From: Beaufortia kweichowensis
Taxonomy: Eukaryota; Chordata; Actinopteri; Cypriniformes; Gastromyzontidae
Assembly: GCA_019155185.1 (NCBI GenBank)
Contig: CM032800.1
Coordinates: 17,228,438-17,292,437 of the forward strand
Reading direction: 5' to 3'
Length of the DNA: 64,000 bases
Each line of letters starts with the position of its first letter. Position 1 is the first letter of the stretch. Position numbers and translations under genes: made by a program. Below are positions 10,118 to 21,845 of the stretch, one piece after another. Below the pieces are notes generated by a model, which was given only the letters and a program-made list of their open reading frames with translations, had not been told where the DNA came from and made no database searches.

Positions 10118-11152
10118 ATGGAGGACAAATTGATCGTGGCTGTGTGTGGATACCCGGAGCTGTACGACACTTAGGAATAAAAAGGATCTTGCTTGGAGGA
10201 AAGTGAGTGAGGAGGTCGGGCAATCTGGTAAGTTGTAATCAACGCTCTTTACTCAATTTGAGCTATATATACATATTGAGACTACTAACTCTCTAAAGCC
10301 GGTATTTTAGCTTAGCTACTTTACCGCTGAAATTTGACAAGCTGAATTTATTCAGAGGAAGTGTGCAGAAAGAAGTGGAAGAGTCTGAGGGACACATATT
10401 TAAAGGAGAGGAGAAAGGAGGTGGAGAAGAGGAGTGGTCAGCAGCAGGGTCAGGGAAAGGTGGAAGTACTCTGCGGTCCTGTCTTTCCTCGACCCTCTCT
10501 GCCTCCCCACGGAGACAAGCGGGAATATGGAGAAGGGGATGGGGCCGCAGGGTACCACCACACCGAGGACCAGGGCGAGACAGAAGCAGCAGGGCACTCA
10601 GAGACAGGAGGTGTGTTGACAAGTGAAGCAACACAGCAGGGCATATTTCTTTTTGTTTTTAATTTAATTTAAAATAATTGTAATTTTATTTGTTTTATGA
10701 TGAAAAGGCTCAATTAATTTCAGTCTGGCTGGTGTAATGTGCAATGTGTGTAATGTTGTATTAATATTTAATATTGTCATTGCAGAGCCCACTGGTTCTT
10801 TTGATGTCAGTGAGCCTGGGTCCCCTCTTCCAGAATCTGCTGCTGCTTCTGTTTCCCCTGCCGGCCCTTCAACATCTGCTGCTGTACTCCACAGGTGTGT
10901 ACAGGCAAAATGACCATGTTTACATGCATATTAAATTTACAGTAAACACTCATAGCCTCATACACTGACGGTTTGTGAATGAGTTTAATTTTTCTGCCTT
11001 CTCTCGTTGTACATAATGTGCTATCTTTTGATACAGGTCCACCAAGAAGAAGAGCTCAGAGAAGGCCTAGGAGCAAATCGGAGGTGGAACGGGAGCTCCT
11101 CGATTTACTGCGGAGCAGTAGCTCCAGCGCCACCTCCACGCTAGAGGGATGA
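10118..11152 (+). pseudogene. MADF/BESS-domain protein of Harbinger 1
   Basis: Four apparent exons. Exon 1 starts with ATG at 10118 (MEDKLIVAVCGYPELYD), has a premature TAG at 10172, and continues (NKKDLAWRKVSEEVG) to a GTAAGT donor near 10227. Exon 2 follows an acceptor near 10355 and gives CRKKWKSLRDTYLKE, the core of an MADF (Myb/SANT-like) domain, before a frameshift. Exon 3 (about 10785-10891) is Ser/Pro rich. Exon 4 begins after ACAG near 11037 and ends with a BESS-like LDLLRSSSS and TGA at 11150-11152. In this superfamily the second protein binds DNA and helps bring the transposase to the ends. The stop in exon 1 and the frameshift in exon 2 make it a pseudogene. Confidence 0.7.
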
Positions 11153-12044
11153 GCTCTTCCTCTTGAGTCTGGTCCCTTCCCTGCAGAGGCAAAGATTTTG
11201 TAAAATTCCCAAATGCAGCACAGTTCTGCTTAATTTGGAACAATTGGAGCCAACAGAATAGTTTTAAAAAAGAGGCAGCAATCTCTGCAGGGAATGAACC
11301 TTTCTCTCCTTTCTCCTCTCCTTCACTTTGTCCCTCACTTTTCCCTCTTCCAAGCAAGATCCTTTTTATTCCTGCATGTAAATAGTTGTAAATGTAGTTT
11401 ATAGTTATATTATATATTGTAAATAGTTTTTATATTTTTATTTATTTTGTATAAATAAATGTTCTATACAATGACCAAAGATTTTTGTGTGTTACTATGT
11501 GCACAATGTAAGACTGGTGCCAAGATGTCCAAACCAACAGGACATCACATTCTGGGGAACAAAGGACTCTTTCCAACATATTGAGTTCCCCACAGAGTTT
11601 GTATCCCCATCTCAGATAGCACACCTCAAAGGATGCTGATTGCGAACTCACACCTTCACATCTGTCTCTTTCTCCCCCTCTCTTCATCTACTTCCCCTTA
11701 GCTCAGAGATCCCCAAAACTCATCAATGAACTGTATTTAAGATATACCACATTCTGTGTGATCAAAGTATCTAAATATTCATGTCTCATATCATTTGAAA
11801 TGTCTCAGTGCTTACTTACACAATGAAACCTTATCCCCCACAACAGTAGAGCAGATCAACAAAGGTTTAAGGAGTTTGGAGATATTCTGCTCACTGTTGT
11901 GGGTGTGTCCTTCCTGGGCTCTTTCATGGAAATGGCCATTTGGGCCTGATCAGGTTCAGAGTCTTTTCTATGTAAATTACATCTCCATTTGGAGGAAGTA
12001 TACTTTGATTTGGGTATTTAAGGGAAGCAAGCAAAAGGTTCTGG

Positions 12045-12362
12045 GAGTCTGTAAACGGATCTCCCTTGACAATCAATCACTGTAAACGGATCTCCCGCTG
12101 ACAATCACTGTGTGTTTCTTATAGTTGGAGTCTGTAAACGGATCTCCACAATCTCCTTATAGTTGGAGTCTGTAAACGGATCTCCCCGCAAATCACTGTG
12201 TGTAGTTCTTATAGTTGGAGTCTGTAAACGGATCTCCCGCACAATCACTGTGTGTAGTTCACTCGGTATGCACAATCACTGTGTGTAGTTCTTATAGTCG
12301 AGTCTGTAAACGGATCTCACTGTGTGTAGTTCTTATAGTTGGAGTCTGTAAACGGATCTCCC
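12045..12362 (+). repeat. 52-bp tandem array in the 5' LTR
   Basis: About seven irregular units built on GTCTGTAAACGGATCTCCCG followed by CACAATCACTGTGTGTAGTT and CTTATAGTTGGA. Several units are shortened. The same array with about eight units is in the 3' LTR at 20733-21116. Confidence 0.85.
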
Positions 12363-12640
12363 ACATTCAAGCAATGCGTGAGTTTTGATTGTCAGGTAAA
12401 CATTTCTAAATTCTCTCATTTCTGCATTATTGACTGTTTCACATGAATTGATCACCTACTAAATTGTTTGAATTAGATATTGAATCATTGCTGTCGCTTT
12501 ACCTGTTGAATAAATTGTTATGTTTGTATCTATTCTAAATACTCTGAATTATTGGCTTAGTAGACTATGATGCATCCGTGTTACCGCAATACTACGACCA
12601 GGGGTTAAGTATATTGAAATAATTAAGTTGTTATGCAGTC

Positions 12641-13488
12641 GGATTTTGTGTATCCTCTGTTTAGTCAGAGAAGGGTTTTGTGTATCCCCTGTTTAGTCAG
12701 AGAAGAGTTTTGTGTATCCCTCTGTTTAGCCAGAGAAGAGTTTTGTGTATCCTCTGTTTAGTCAGAGAAGGGTTTTGTGTATCCCTCTGTTTAGTCAGAG
12801 AAGAGTTTTGTGTATCCTCTGTTTAGCCAGAGAAGAGTTTTGTGTATCCTCTGTTTAGTCAGAGAAGAGTTTTGTGTATCCTCTGTTTAGTCAGAGAAGA
12901 GTTTTGTGTATCCTCTGTTTAGTCAGAGAAGAGTTTTGTGTATCCCTCTGTTTAGTCAGAGAAGAGTTTTGTGTATCCCTCTGTTTAGTCAGAGAAGGGT
13001 TTTGTGTATCCTCTGTTTAGCCAGAGAAGAGTTTTGTGTATCCTCTGTTTAGTCAGAGAAGAGTTTTGTGTATCCTCTGTTTAGTCAGAGAAAGAGTTTT
13101 GTGTATCCCTCTGTTTAGTCAGAGAAGGGTTTTGTGTATCCTCTGTTTAGCCAGAGAAGAGTTTTGTGTATCCTCTGTTTAGAGAGAGAAGAGTTTTGTG
13201 TATCCTCTGTTTAGTCAGAGAAGAGTTTTGTGTATCCTCTGTTTCTAGTCAGAGAAGAGTTTTGTGTATCCTCTGTTTAGTCAGAGAAGAGTTTTGTGTA
13301 TCCTCTGTTTAGTCAGAGAAGAGTTTTGTGTATCCTCTGTTTAGTCAGAGAAGAGTTTTTGTGTATCCTCTGTTTAGTCAGAGAAGAGTTTTGTGTATCC
13401 CTCTGTTTAGTCAGAGAAGAGTTTTGTGTATCCTCTGTTTAGTCAGAGAAGAGTTTTTGTGTATCCTGTTTAGTCAGAGAAGAGTTCG
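12641..13488 (+). repeat. 32-bp minisatellite in the 5' LTR (about 26 copies)
   Basis: Unit GTTTTGTGTATCCTCTGTTT followed by AGTCAGAGAAGA, with CCTCTG/CCCTCTG and AGTCAG/AGCCAG variants alternating along the array. The 3' LTR holds only three units at 21396-21497. Confidence 0.9.
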
Positions 13489-13700
13489 ATTGTATGGGGC
13501 TACATGGGTACCTTTTAATAATAGTAAGCTACATTGTTAAATTGCTTTAGCCATAACCTCTGATTATCTAAATTACTTTCTAACCTTTAACTAAGTTGTT
13601 ATGCAATTGCATTATATAGGCGATTGTATGGGGCTACATGGGTACCTTTAACAATAGTAGCGGGAGCTACATTGTTAAATTGCTTTAGCCATAACCTCTG
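13487..13700 (+). repeat. About 135-bp tandem duplication in the 5' LTR (2 copies)
   Basis: The block CGATTGTATGGGGCTACATG with GGTACC, then CTACATTGTTAAATTGCTTT and AGCCATAACCTC, starts at 13487 and again at 13621. The 3' LTR has three copies (about 21499, 21625 and 21762). Confidence 0.8.
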
Positions 13701-14016
13701 GTTATCACGAAGTTTGTGATCGTGGGCCCGCATTAACGGCCGGTGCGAGGACCCTGTGCCACATTGAGAACCTTGGTGTACAAGTCCAATAATAATAGTA
13801 AGTTGAATAGAATGATAAAACATTTATCTAAATTTAAGAATCTTAACTTGACCTTTACAAGGTTTTATCTTTTGGAGTCAGATAAAATTGAGGAATAAAA
13901 AGTAAAGAATAAAGCATGAGGAAAAGACCGAAGCTGAAACCTTCGCCATTACCACTGGACTCCCACGCTGGGCCAGTGAGTGGTTTTGGGTGGCTTTTCC
14001 CATCCAGCCTTACAAG

Positions 14017-14034
14017 TGGTTACCCCGATGTGAT
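14017..14034 (+). promoter_or_regulatory. Primer-binding site, tRNA-Trp type
   Basis: TGGTTACCCCGATGTGAT begins two bases after the LTR end. It matches the complement of the 3' end of vertebrate tRNA-Trp (plus CCA) at 16 of 18 positions; the differences are at positions 5 and 13. tRNA-Trp priming is known for avian sarcoma-leukosis viruses and ERV-W type elements. This fixes the element's polarity as plus. Confidence 0.8.
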
Positions 14035-16874
14035 GCTCCAACTAGTGAGTTACGTCTTTTCATGCGCAACACCAGGAGTTGCATGGAGCAAGGTTTGAAC
14101 TTCTACCTGTATTTCTTCAGCTGTTGTGGTAAGTCAATTCTTTTTTGCCTACTAGAAGTGTTGAGGGAAAGTTATTTGCACTCCTCATCTAGACACATTT
14201 GTAGTATGGGTCGGAATACCCACTGTTAGACCGGGAGACCGTAGAAACCGGTGGGAATGAAGAATTAGGAGGAAACCACATTATCAGGGACATGATAGCA
14301 GCATTGTAAATGAAGGACAAATTCTCTTGCTTTGTAAATTAATGATTTTCAAAATCATGTTAAATTGGAGTAACATCATCCAAATTTTGTTCTGGTACTT
14401 CGACTGAGGGGTAAAATGAAGGACTAATGTAAATAAGTAAACTGGCTTTATGATTGTTTTATATAATCACAATGCATAACAATGATAAGAAAATAAGCTC
14501 ATTCTGAGCAATTGAACAAGTTTGGATATCTTAAAATGACTGTACAAGTCAATGTGTCTGTGTGTGCATGAAAAGAGAACTTGTTAAACTGACTGATGTG
14601 ACAATAGCACAAACTATAGAAAGCAAATGTGCCATTTTAACACCAGAACATAATACAGTGTCAACACTGTTTGAGATTTTAGGTCTGATCTCTTCTTTAT
14701 GAGACTGTGGTAATTGTTAAAGAAACAATTTAGTCCAGTTGTCTGAGATTGTGGAAGCTAAAGCTTGGCCCTTTCTCCATGAGTCTGTGAGGATTGTTAA
14801 AAGGACAATTTGTGTCCAGTTGTCTAAAAGATTGGGAAAGCCCTAAACAATAGAGCTCTCAAAGCTGAGTCCTGACATCACTATAGGAATGTAAAATTCC
14901 TGTAAGTGTGAATCAGTGGGAATATCTGTGCTTCACATCAGTCAGCCCAAGTTCCAAAATCTTTTCATACCCAAACAGATTAACAAAACAGCTTACAAAT
15001 TTACAAACATCCTTCTAAAACCCCTTAAAGGAACTTTCAGTAATAAAAATTATTTTTTAATTTATATTATTTTAATATAGTATAATTTACATTGTAACCA
15101 CATTATGATGTATATTATATTATAAACGCCAGACAGGCCTCTAGATGATTAAAGAAATGCAACAAATACATGACTAACTCACAAAGCCAGACCCACAGAA
15201 AAATCTTTTGTTATGTATGATTTCATTGGTTCACGACCCAGTGCCAAAGAGGGGGGTATGCTTTTGCCTTTTGCCTTGCAGTGACACTGCAAATACCATT
15301 TACATTTACATTTAGGCATTTAGCTGACGCTTTTATCCAAAGCGACTTACAAATATTAGGAGACAATGAAGCGATACATCAAAATACCATGACACATGCG
15401 ATAGTGAACCAAATCATCAGTACTGATTTAACAATTGAGTATTAAAACCTTTGACAAATAAAGAACATCAGGCAGAAATTCCAAGTCTTTAGAGATCACA
15501 GAGATTAAGGATAATCAAAATGGAGGGTGATGAAGTCACCCATAAAAATATTTCTCCAGCAGGACTGGAGTGCTTTCTAGTGCTCACAACACATCAGATT
15601 GTGAAAACTTTGTTGTAAGTGCATCTTTAAGGTGTAATGCATTCTGACTGCACTGCAAGAGGCAGTCAGTCCAAATCTGAATAAACATATTAATCTGATC
15701 TCTCAAAATAAACTTGGAATGGTAGCAGAATAATGGTATATTACACCCTGATGGCATTAATGTTAAAACCGTCAGACAGGGACTACTAATTGTACCACAT
15801 GGTGCAAAATTCATGCAAATTGCCCAAAGGTTTGTAAACTTAACTGTTTTCTGTAATGTCTGTTTCTCTCTCTAGATTGAAAACAACAAAACCTTTGGAG
15901 ACCAGACATCAGGAGAGATGTCTGATCCCACCTACATCAGGACAACCAGTTTTGCAGACACACAACCTGAAGTTAGGAGAGATGGGTGAAGACATTTCAA
16001 TAGGCCATTCACACCTCACAACACTACACTCTCACACACATAGTTACATGGCCTACCCATTGTGTAGCAATCGAACTTAAATTGTGCAACATTAATTTTA
16101 TAGAATAGGTTCTGCCCATCTCCCAGACATACACATACAAAACACATACATTCACCATTACCACATCCTATCTGATTTAGACCTGAACACTATTACATCC
16201 AAACACTTAACACCACACAACACAATAATGTTCTAGATTCTCAAAACACCAGCACACTTAGGATCAACATCCTGCTTTTACATAAACACAACCATCTAGT
16301 CTCTTACACATAGGCTTACCTGTCTTAATTCTACTAATGACACAATTTGTTAAATATTGTTATTTTCTTAGGAAATGTACATGACTATAGTCACACATTG
16401 ATGGTTACATTTTTTTATTTTAATGACTAACTTGCAATTCATATTTTAAAATAAATCTGTTGATTAACCAAACGATTTACAGTTAGACCCATAACATCAA
16501 ATGTGACTTGGCCAACAGATCATATACACATATACATACACACACATGTACACATACATACATACACATAGAAATCTGACATGAGATTTTGAATCTGCAA
16601 TTGTATAGCCTCCTGAACATGTTTTAAGTAATACCATTAAAATCTTAGATCTGCCAGGTGTTCTTACATGAGAAATTCTGAATTCTTTTGAAAGATTGAT
16701 ATCTGTATAATTATAAACATTATGTGTTTATTGTTATTATTAGTATTATTATATGTTCTAAATATGCATATCTAAAAATGTTATTAATGCTGTTAACATG
16801 ATCTTTTTGCTTCCTTCTCTTCCATGCCCTGAGACCTAGTATATTTAAGTTTCACTGCCTTATGTTTCATCACT
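14035..16874 (+). other. LTR element interior, left part, non-coding
   Basis: No open frame with recognisable gag or pol. A splice-donor-like TGTGGTAAGTCAAT occurs at about 14126, where a retroelement leader would carry one. The segment 15584-15814 gives a 76-codon minus frame of unknown identity. The rest is AT-rich, with a CA/TA-rich patch at 16525-16570. Confidence 0.5.
15295..15370. mobile_element. SINE/LINE tail fragment
   Basis: TTTACATTTAGGCATTTAGC then TGACGCTTTTATCCAAAGCG and ACTTACAAATATTAGGAGAC, the reverse of the tail at 8880-8955. It nearly equals 51228-51296, including the TATTAGGAGACA extension, so these copies form one family. Confidence 0.55.
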
Positions 16875-16951
16875 ATTCAATTCAATTCAATTCAATTCAA
16901 TTCAATTCAATTCAATTCAATTCAATTCAATTCAATTCAATTCAATTCAAT
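16875..16951. repeat. (TTCAA)n microsatellite
   Basis: About 15 perfect copies of a 5-bp unit. It sits at the 3' end of the antisense L2 element, where such LINEs carry short repeat tails, so it is probably an expanded LINE tail. Confidence 0.95.
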
Positions 16952-19690
16952 TTTATTTGTATAGCGCTTTTCACAAAGGACATTGTATCAAAGCAGCTTT
17001 ACATGTAATGACATAGCAGTCAGTGGTCAGGGATTCAAAAAACTCTTTAGGAGAGAAAAAACCTGACATGATCGTGTTTATAGGTGCAATCCGTTAGCAT
17101 GTGCAATCGGAATAGGGGACACAAATTGCCATTGATCGCATCCATAACTCACTATGCAGTTTACAGGATACAGATACAGACATTATAAGATACAGAACTT
17201 CACTATAAGAGAGTTAATAAGAAATGTTATATGTTAAGTGTAATGTGGTAAATTTGATTTTAATATAACAGGTGCAGGAGGTTGTCCTGGGTAGTCGTCA
17301 TGAAGCAGCACCAGGGTGGGCATCAGGTGGGGCAGTGTTAGCCAGCTGGAACTCATTCCTCAGGATACCTCTGGAGGAAAAGGGATAGGGGGGATAGAGA
17401 GAGAGAGAGAAAAGGAGAGAGGAGGAGGGAGAAGGACAAAACAGAATTAGCGTAGCAGCCATTCCTATGTTGATTGTAAGCAGTTTTATGTGATATCACA
17501 TGCAGTATGTATTATGTGTGTGTGCCCGGTTCCAGTTGAGGTTAACTATTAAGGCCTTAGAGAGTTGGGTCAAAGGTTATGTGAATGCAAGTGTAAAACA
17601 GATAAGTCTTTTAATGTAGTTTTAAACTGTTCACTGCTGTGTCTGAGTCCCGGACTTTACTGGGAAGGTTATTCCATAGTTTAGGAGCTAAGTAGGAGAA
17701 AGATCTGCCACCTTTAGATTTCTTTGATATTCTTTGAACTATTAAGAGCCCGTTGTTTCGCGGGAACTTAATGTCCGTGATGGGTTGTATGCTGATAATA
17801 GTTCACGGAGGTATAGAGGTGCTAAGCCATTTTTGTGCTTTGTATGTCATTAACAGAATTTTAAAATCGAATGCGATATTTTACAGGTAGCCAGTGCAGT
17901 GTTGCTAGGAGTGGACTAATGTGGTCATACTTTTTGATCTAGTGAGAACTCTAGCAGCTGCATTTTGAACCAGCTGAAGCTTATTTATTTGCTTTGCATG
18001 ACATCCCCCAGTAATGAATTACAGTAGTCGATTCTGGAGGTCATAAAGGCGGGATTAGTTTCTCTATATCCGAGAAAGACAACATATGGTAGCATCTTTG
18101 AAATATTTCTAAGGTGAAAAAATGCAGTTCGGCATGTATTAGAAATGTGACCATCGAAGACAAGTTCTTATCTAGAATCACACCTAGGTTCTTGACTGCG
18201 GAAGAAGGGACAATGGTGCAACCTTCTATAGAGAAGTTGTGGGCTATTGTGTCGTGTTTGGAGCTATTAGGTTCAATAATCAAAATCTCTGTCTTGTTGG
18301 AGTTAAGTAGAAGGAAGTTGTTTGCCATCCATTTTCTAATATAGTTAATCACAGTCTATTAGCTTAGTAGAAGGTTGGGGTTTGTTTGGTTCTGAGGAAA
18401 TATAGAGCTGGGTATCGCCAGCTGTAGCAGTGGAAGTTGATGTCATGTTTCTTAATAATATCTCCGAGGGTAGCATATATAGTGCGAAGACAATTGGGCC
18501 AAGAACTGATCCCCTGTGGTACTGCGTATTTTACCTGAGAGTAGTAAGATTTTTCATCGCTGGCATACACAAATTGGTAACGATCAGTTAAATAAGATTT
18601 AAACCAGGCTAAGGTTTGACCATTAATGCCAACATGGTTTTTCAGTCTATCGAGTAGATTGTATGATCTATTGTATCAAAAGCTGCACTGAGGTCGAAAG
18701 TAATATAAGAATAGATGTCTCACCTAGATCCTGATGCTAAAGGAGGTCATTTGTCACTAGGAGCATAGCTGTTTCTGTACTGTGATGAGGCCTGAATCCT
18801 GATTGAAATTTTTCATAAATGCTATTTTCGGCTAGGAATGTCTGTAGTTGTTTGGACACAACCTTTTCTAGTATTTTTTGATAAGAAAGGGAGATTCGAG
18901 ATTGGTCTGAAGTTGGATAGGTCTCCTTGGTCGAGATTAGGTTTTAATGAGAGGCTTAATAACTGCCATTTTGAAGGCCAGCTGGGACGTAGCCTAGTTC
19001 TAAGGATGAGTTAATAATGTTGAGTACAGGTTCCGAGACTGCAGAAAAACTTCTTTTAGTAGTTTTGTTGGGATGGGATCTATTATACAGGATGAAGATT
19101 TAGATGAATTTATTATTTTGTGAGTTCATCTATTTTAATAGCATTAAATGATTCTAGTTGTACTAATGGCATGAAGCGGACGGATATACTATGCATATAG
19201 AGGTGGCAGGCTGTGTAGGTGCAATATTGTCCCTAATCTGCTCCTCGATTTTATTATCAAAAATTTCATAAAGGTATTACTATCGTGCTGTAGTTTAACA
19301 TCTTTTCTGTAAATGATTTATTTCCAGTCAGCTTTATGCGACTGTGTTAAAAAGAAATCGCTGGTGATTTTGATTTTCTGCGATCAACTTGCTAAAAATA
19401 GGACGATTTGGTGGTTTTAGAGCCTGTTTGTACTTGTTGGTGCTTTCTCTTTCCATGCATCACCATACTTCTAGGTTCGTAGTCCCTCCATCTACGTTCC
19501 ATTTTTCTGGTTGCTTTTTTTAGGGCTGAAGTGTGGTTATTATACCATGGTGCTGGTGTTCTATCTTTTATTCTTTTAATCTGATGGGTGCATACAAGTT
19601 CTAAAGTGCCTGAAAAAGCTTTGTTTAATGTTTCTGTTATACTGTCAAGATCCTCATTTTTATTGATTACACTATGGTAGTGAAGATTTT
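16952..19690 (-). mobile_element. L2-type LINE, heavily decayed, antisense in the LTR element
   Basis: The 3' end (minus strand) is TGTGAAAAGCGCTATACAAA before the (TTGAA)n tail. Reverse-transcriptase remnants include WMANNFLLLNSNKTEILII and AVKNLGVILD (18352-18041) and QVKYAVPQG (18570-18364). Further 5' remnants run to about 19690. Many frameshifts and stops show it is long dead. The palm-domain catalytic motif region is broken. It is a younger insertion than the LTR element that hosts it, but no target duplication was recognised. Confidence 0.75.
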
Positions 19691-20185
19691 AGTAACCCAC
19701 CTTTCTAAAACCATGAACTTGAGGGACACATGAGACCTTGTGTACCAGTCGCACTTGTTGACATGAATTTCTGACGTATTGTGTTTTGTTCTTGTTTTGC
19801 TTTTCCACCTTCTTCATTAGTTCATTAGTGTTCAATCAGCTAATTGTCATTAAGATGTGCAGGTGTCCAGAGACACAGTGCTGTGTCATTAACGACATGA
19901 ACTTCCCCACTTATTGAGGCATGACCTAAGAGGACTACACCATTTGAAGGTGACAGAGAATTCTTCAAAGAGTCAGAGCTTTATCACAAAGAGGAAGACG
20001 CAAGAAACAGAAAGACTTTCCATGATGAACTTGCATGTTCGCTGAAGAGAGCACACAGGCCCTGATTGATACACTGAACTGAACACTACCTGCTCCAGAG
20101 ATTGGAACGTTAGACAACATTGGCAGAACTTAACAAATGTCTTACAATGACCCCATTGGAACTAATTAGGTTTGCCCACGGGGTC
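19691..20185 (+). other. LTR element interior, right part, non-coding
   Basis: About 500 bp between the L2 copy and the polypurine tract. No frame, repeat or RNA that I can support. Confidence 0.5.
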
Positions 20186-20197
20186 AAAGGGGAAAAC
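20186..20197 (+). promoter_or_regulatory. Polypurine tract before the 3' LTR
   Basis: AAAGGGGAAAAC abuts the TG of the 3' LTR. A G/A-rich tract here primes plus-strand DNA synthesis in LTR elements. It agrees with the polarity given by the primer-binding site. Confidence 0.75.
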
Positions 20198-20732
20198 TGT
20201 AAGACTGGTGCCAAGATGTCCAAAACCAACAGGACATCACATCCTTGGGAACAAAGGACTCTTTCCAACATATTGAGTTCCCCACAGAGTTTGTATCCCC
20301 ATCTCAGATAGCAAACCTCAAAGGATGCTGATTGCTAACTCACACCTTCACATCTGTCTCTTTCCCCCCTCTCTTCATCTACTTCCCCTTAGCTCAGAGA
20401 TCCCAAAACTCATCAATGAACTGTATTTAAGATATACCACATTCTGTGTGATCAAAGTATCTAAATATTCATGTCTCATATCATGTTTGAAATGTCTCAG
20501 TGCACTTACACAATGAAATATCCCCACAACAGTGGAGCAGATCATAACAAAGGTTTAATGGAGTTTGGAGATATTCTGCTCACTGTTGTGGGTGTGTCCT
20601 TCCTGGGCTCTTTCATGGAAATGGCCATTTGGGCCTGATCAGGTTCAGAGTCTTTTCTATGTAAATTACATCTCCATTTGGAGGAAGTATACTTTGATTT
20701 GGGTATTTAAGGAAGCAAGCAAAAGGTTCTGG

Positions 20733-21116
20733 GAGTCTGTAAACGGATCTCCCGCACAATCACTGTGTGTAGTTCTTATAGTTGGAGTCTGTAAACGGAT
20801 CTCCCGCACAATCACTGTGTGTAGTTCTTATAGTTGGAGTCTGTAAACGGATCTCCTGCACAATCACTGTGTGTAGTTCTTATAGTTGGAGTCTGTAAAC
20901 GGATCTCCCCGCACAATCACTGTGTGTAGTTCTTATAGTTGGAGTCTGTAAACTGGATCTCCGCACAATCACTGTGTGTAGTTCTTATAGTTGAGTCTGT
21001 AAACGGATCTCCCGCAAATCACTATGTGTAGTTCTTATAGTCTGAGTCTGTAAACGGATTTCCCGCACAATCACTGTGTGTAGTTCTTATAGTCGAGTCT
21101 GTAACGGATCTCCCGC
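20733..21116 (+). repeat. 52-bp tandem array in the 3' LTR
   Basis: About eight units of the GTCTGTAAACGGATCTCC repeat, more regular than in the 5' LTR. The final unit is shortened. Confidence 0.85.
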
Positions 21117-21395
21117 GACATTCGCTGAAGCGTGAAGTTTTGATTGTCAGGTAAACATTTCTAAATTCTCTCATTTCTGCATTATTGACTGTTTCACATG
21201 AATTGATCACCTACTAAATTGTTTGAATTAGATATTGAATCATTGTTGTCGCTTACCTGTTGAATAAATTGTTATGTTTGTATCTATTCTAAATACTCTG
21301 AATTATTGGCTTAGTAGACTATGATGCATCCGGGTGTTAGCTAAATACTAATGACCAGGGTTAAGTATATTGAAATAATTAAGTTGTTATGCAGT

Positions 21396-21497
21396 GGATT
21401 TTGTGTATCCTCTGTTTTAGTCAGAGAAGAGTTTTGTGTATCCTCTGTTTAGTCAGAGAAGAGTTTTGTGTATCCTCTGTTTAGTCAGAGAAGAGTC
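21396..21497 (+). repeat. 32-bp repeat in the 3' LTR (3 copies)
   Basis: Three units of TTTTGTGTATCCTCTGTTT...AGTCAGAGAAGA where the 5' LTR has about 26. Confidence 0.9.
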
Positions 21498-21498
21498 T

Positions 21499-21845
21499 CG
21501 ACATGGGGCTACATGGGTACCTTTAATAATAGTAAGCTACATTGTTAAATTGCTTTTAGCCATAACCTCTGATTATCTAAATTACTTAACTTTAACTAAG
21601 TTGTTAAGCAATTGCATTATATAGGCGATTGTATGGGGCTACATGGGTACCTTTTAACAATAGTAAGCGGGAGCTACATTGTTAAATTGCTTTAGCCATA
21701 ACCTCTGATTATCTAAATTACATAACTTTAACTAAGTTGTTAAGCAATTGCATTATATAGGTGATTGTATGGGGCTACATGGGTACCTTTTAACAATAGT
21801 AAAGCTGGAGCTACATTGTTAAATTGCTTTAGCCATAACCTCTGG
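21499..21845 (+). repeat. About 135-bp repeat in the 3' LTR (3 copies)
   Basis: Copies near 21499, 21625 and 21762, each with GGGGCTACATGGGTACC and TTAAATTGCTTT(T)AGCC. The 5' LTR has two. Confidence 0.8.

Larger units (their letters stand above)
11507..14014 (+). repeat. 5' LTR, 2508 bp
   Basis: Terminal TG...CA with an inverted TGTAAG/CTTACA. It contains three internal tandem arrays (52-bp, 32-bp and about 135-bp units). AATAAA signals at about 13894-13911 lie roughly 100 bp before the end, suiting a short R-U5. It is 546 bp longer than the 3' LTR, chiefly because the 32-bp array is larger. Confidence 0.85.

Noticed and set aside
10293..10672. Six overlapping frames on both strands
   Set aside because: They overlap MADF exon 2, whose purine-rich sequence keeps several frames open. 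Only the CRKKWKSLRDTYLKE frame carries a recognised domain.
12641..13488. CRISPR-like regular array
   Set aside because: Units are contiguous with no unique spacers, and the DNA is eukaryotic. It is a minisatellite inside an LTR.
14126..14140. Retroviral splice donor of the LTR element
   Set aside because: TGTGGTAAGTCAAT is a good donor by sequence, but with no coding exons or acceptor identified it is noted only as a motif.
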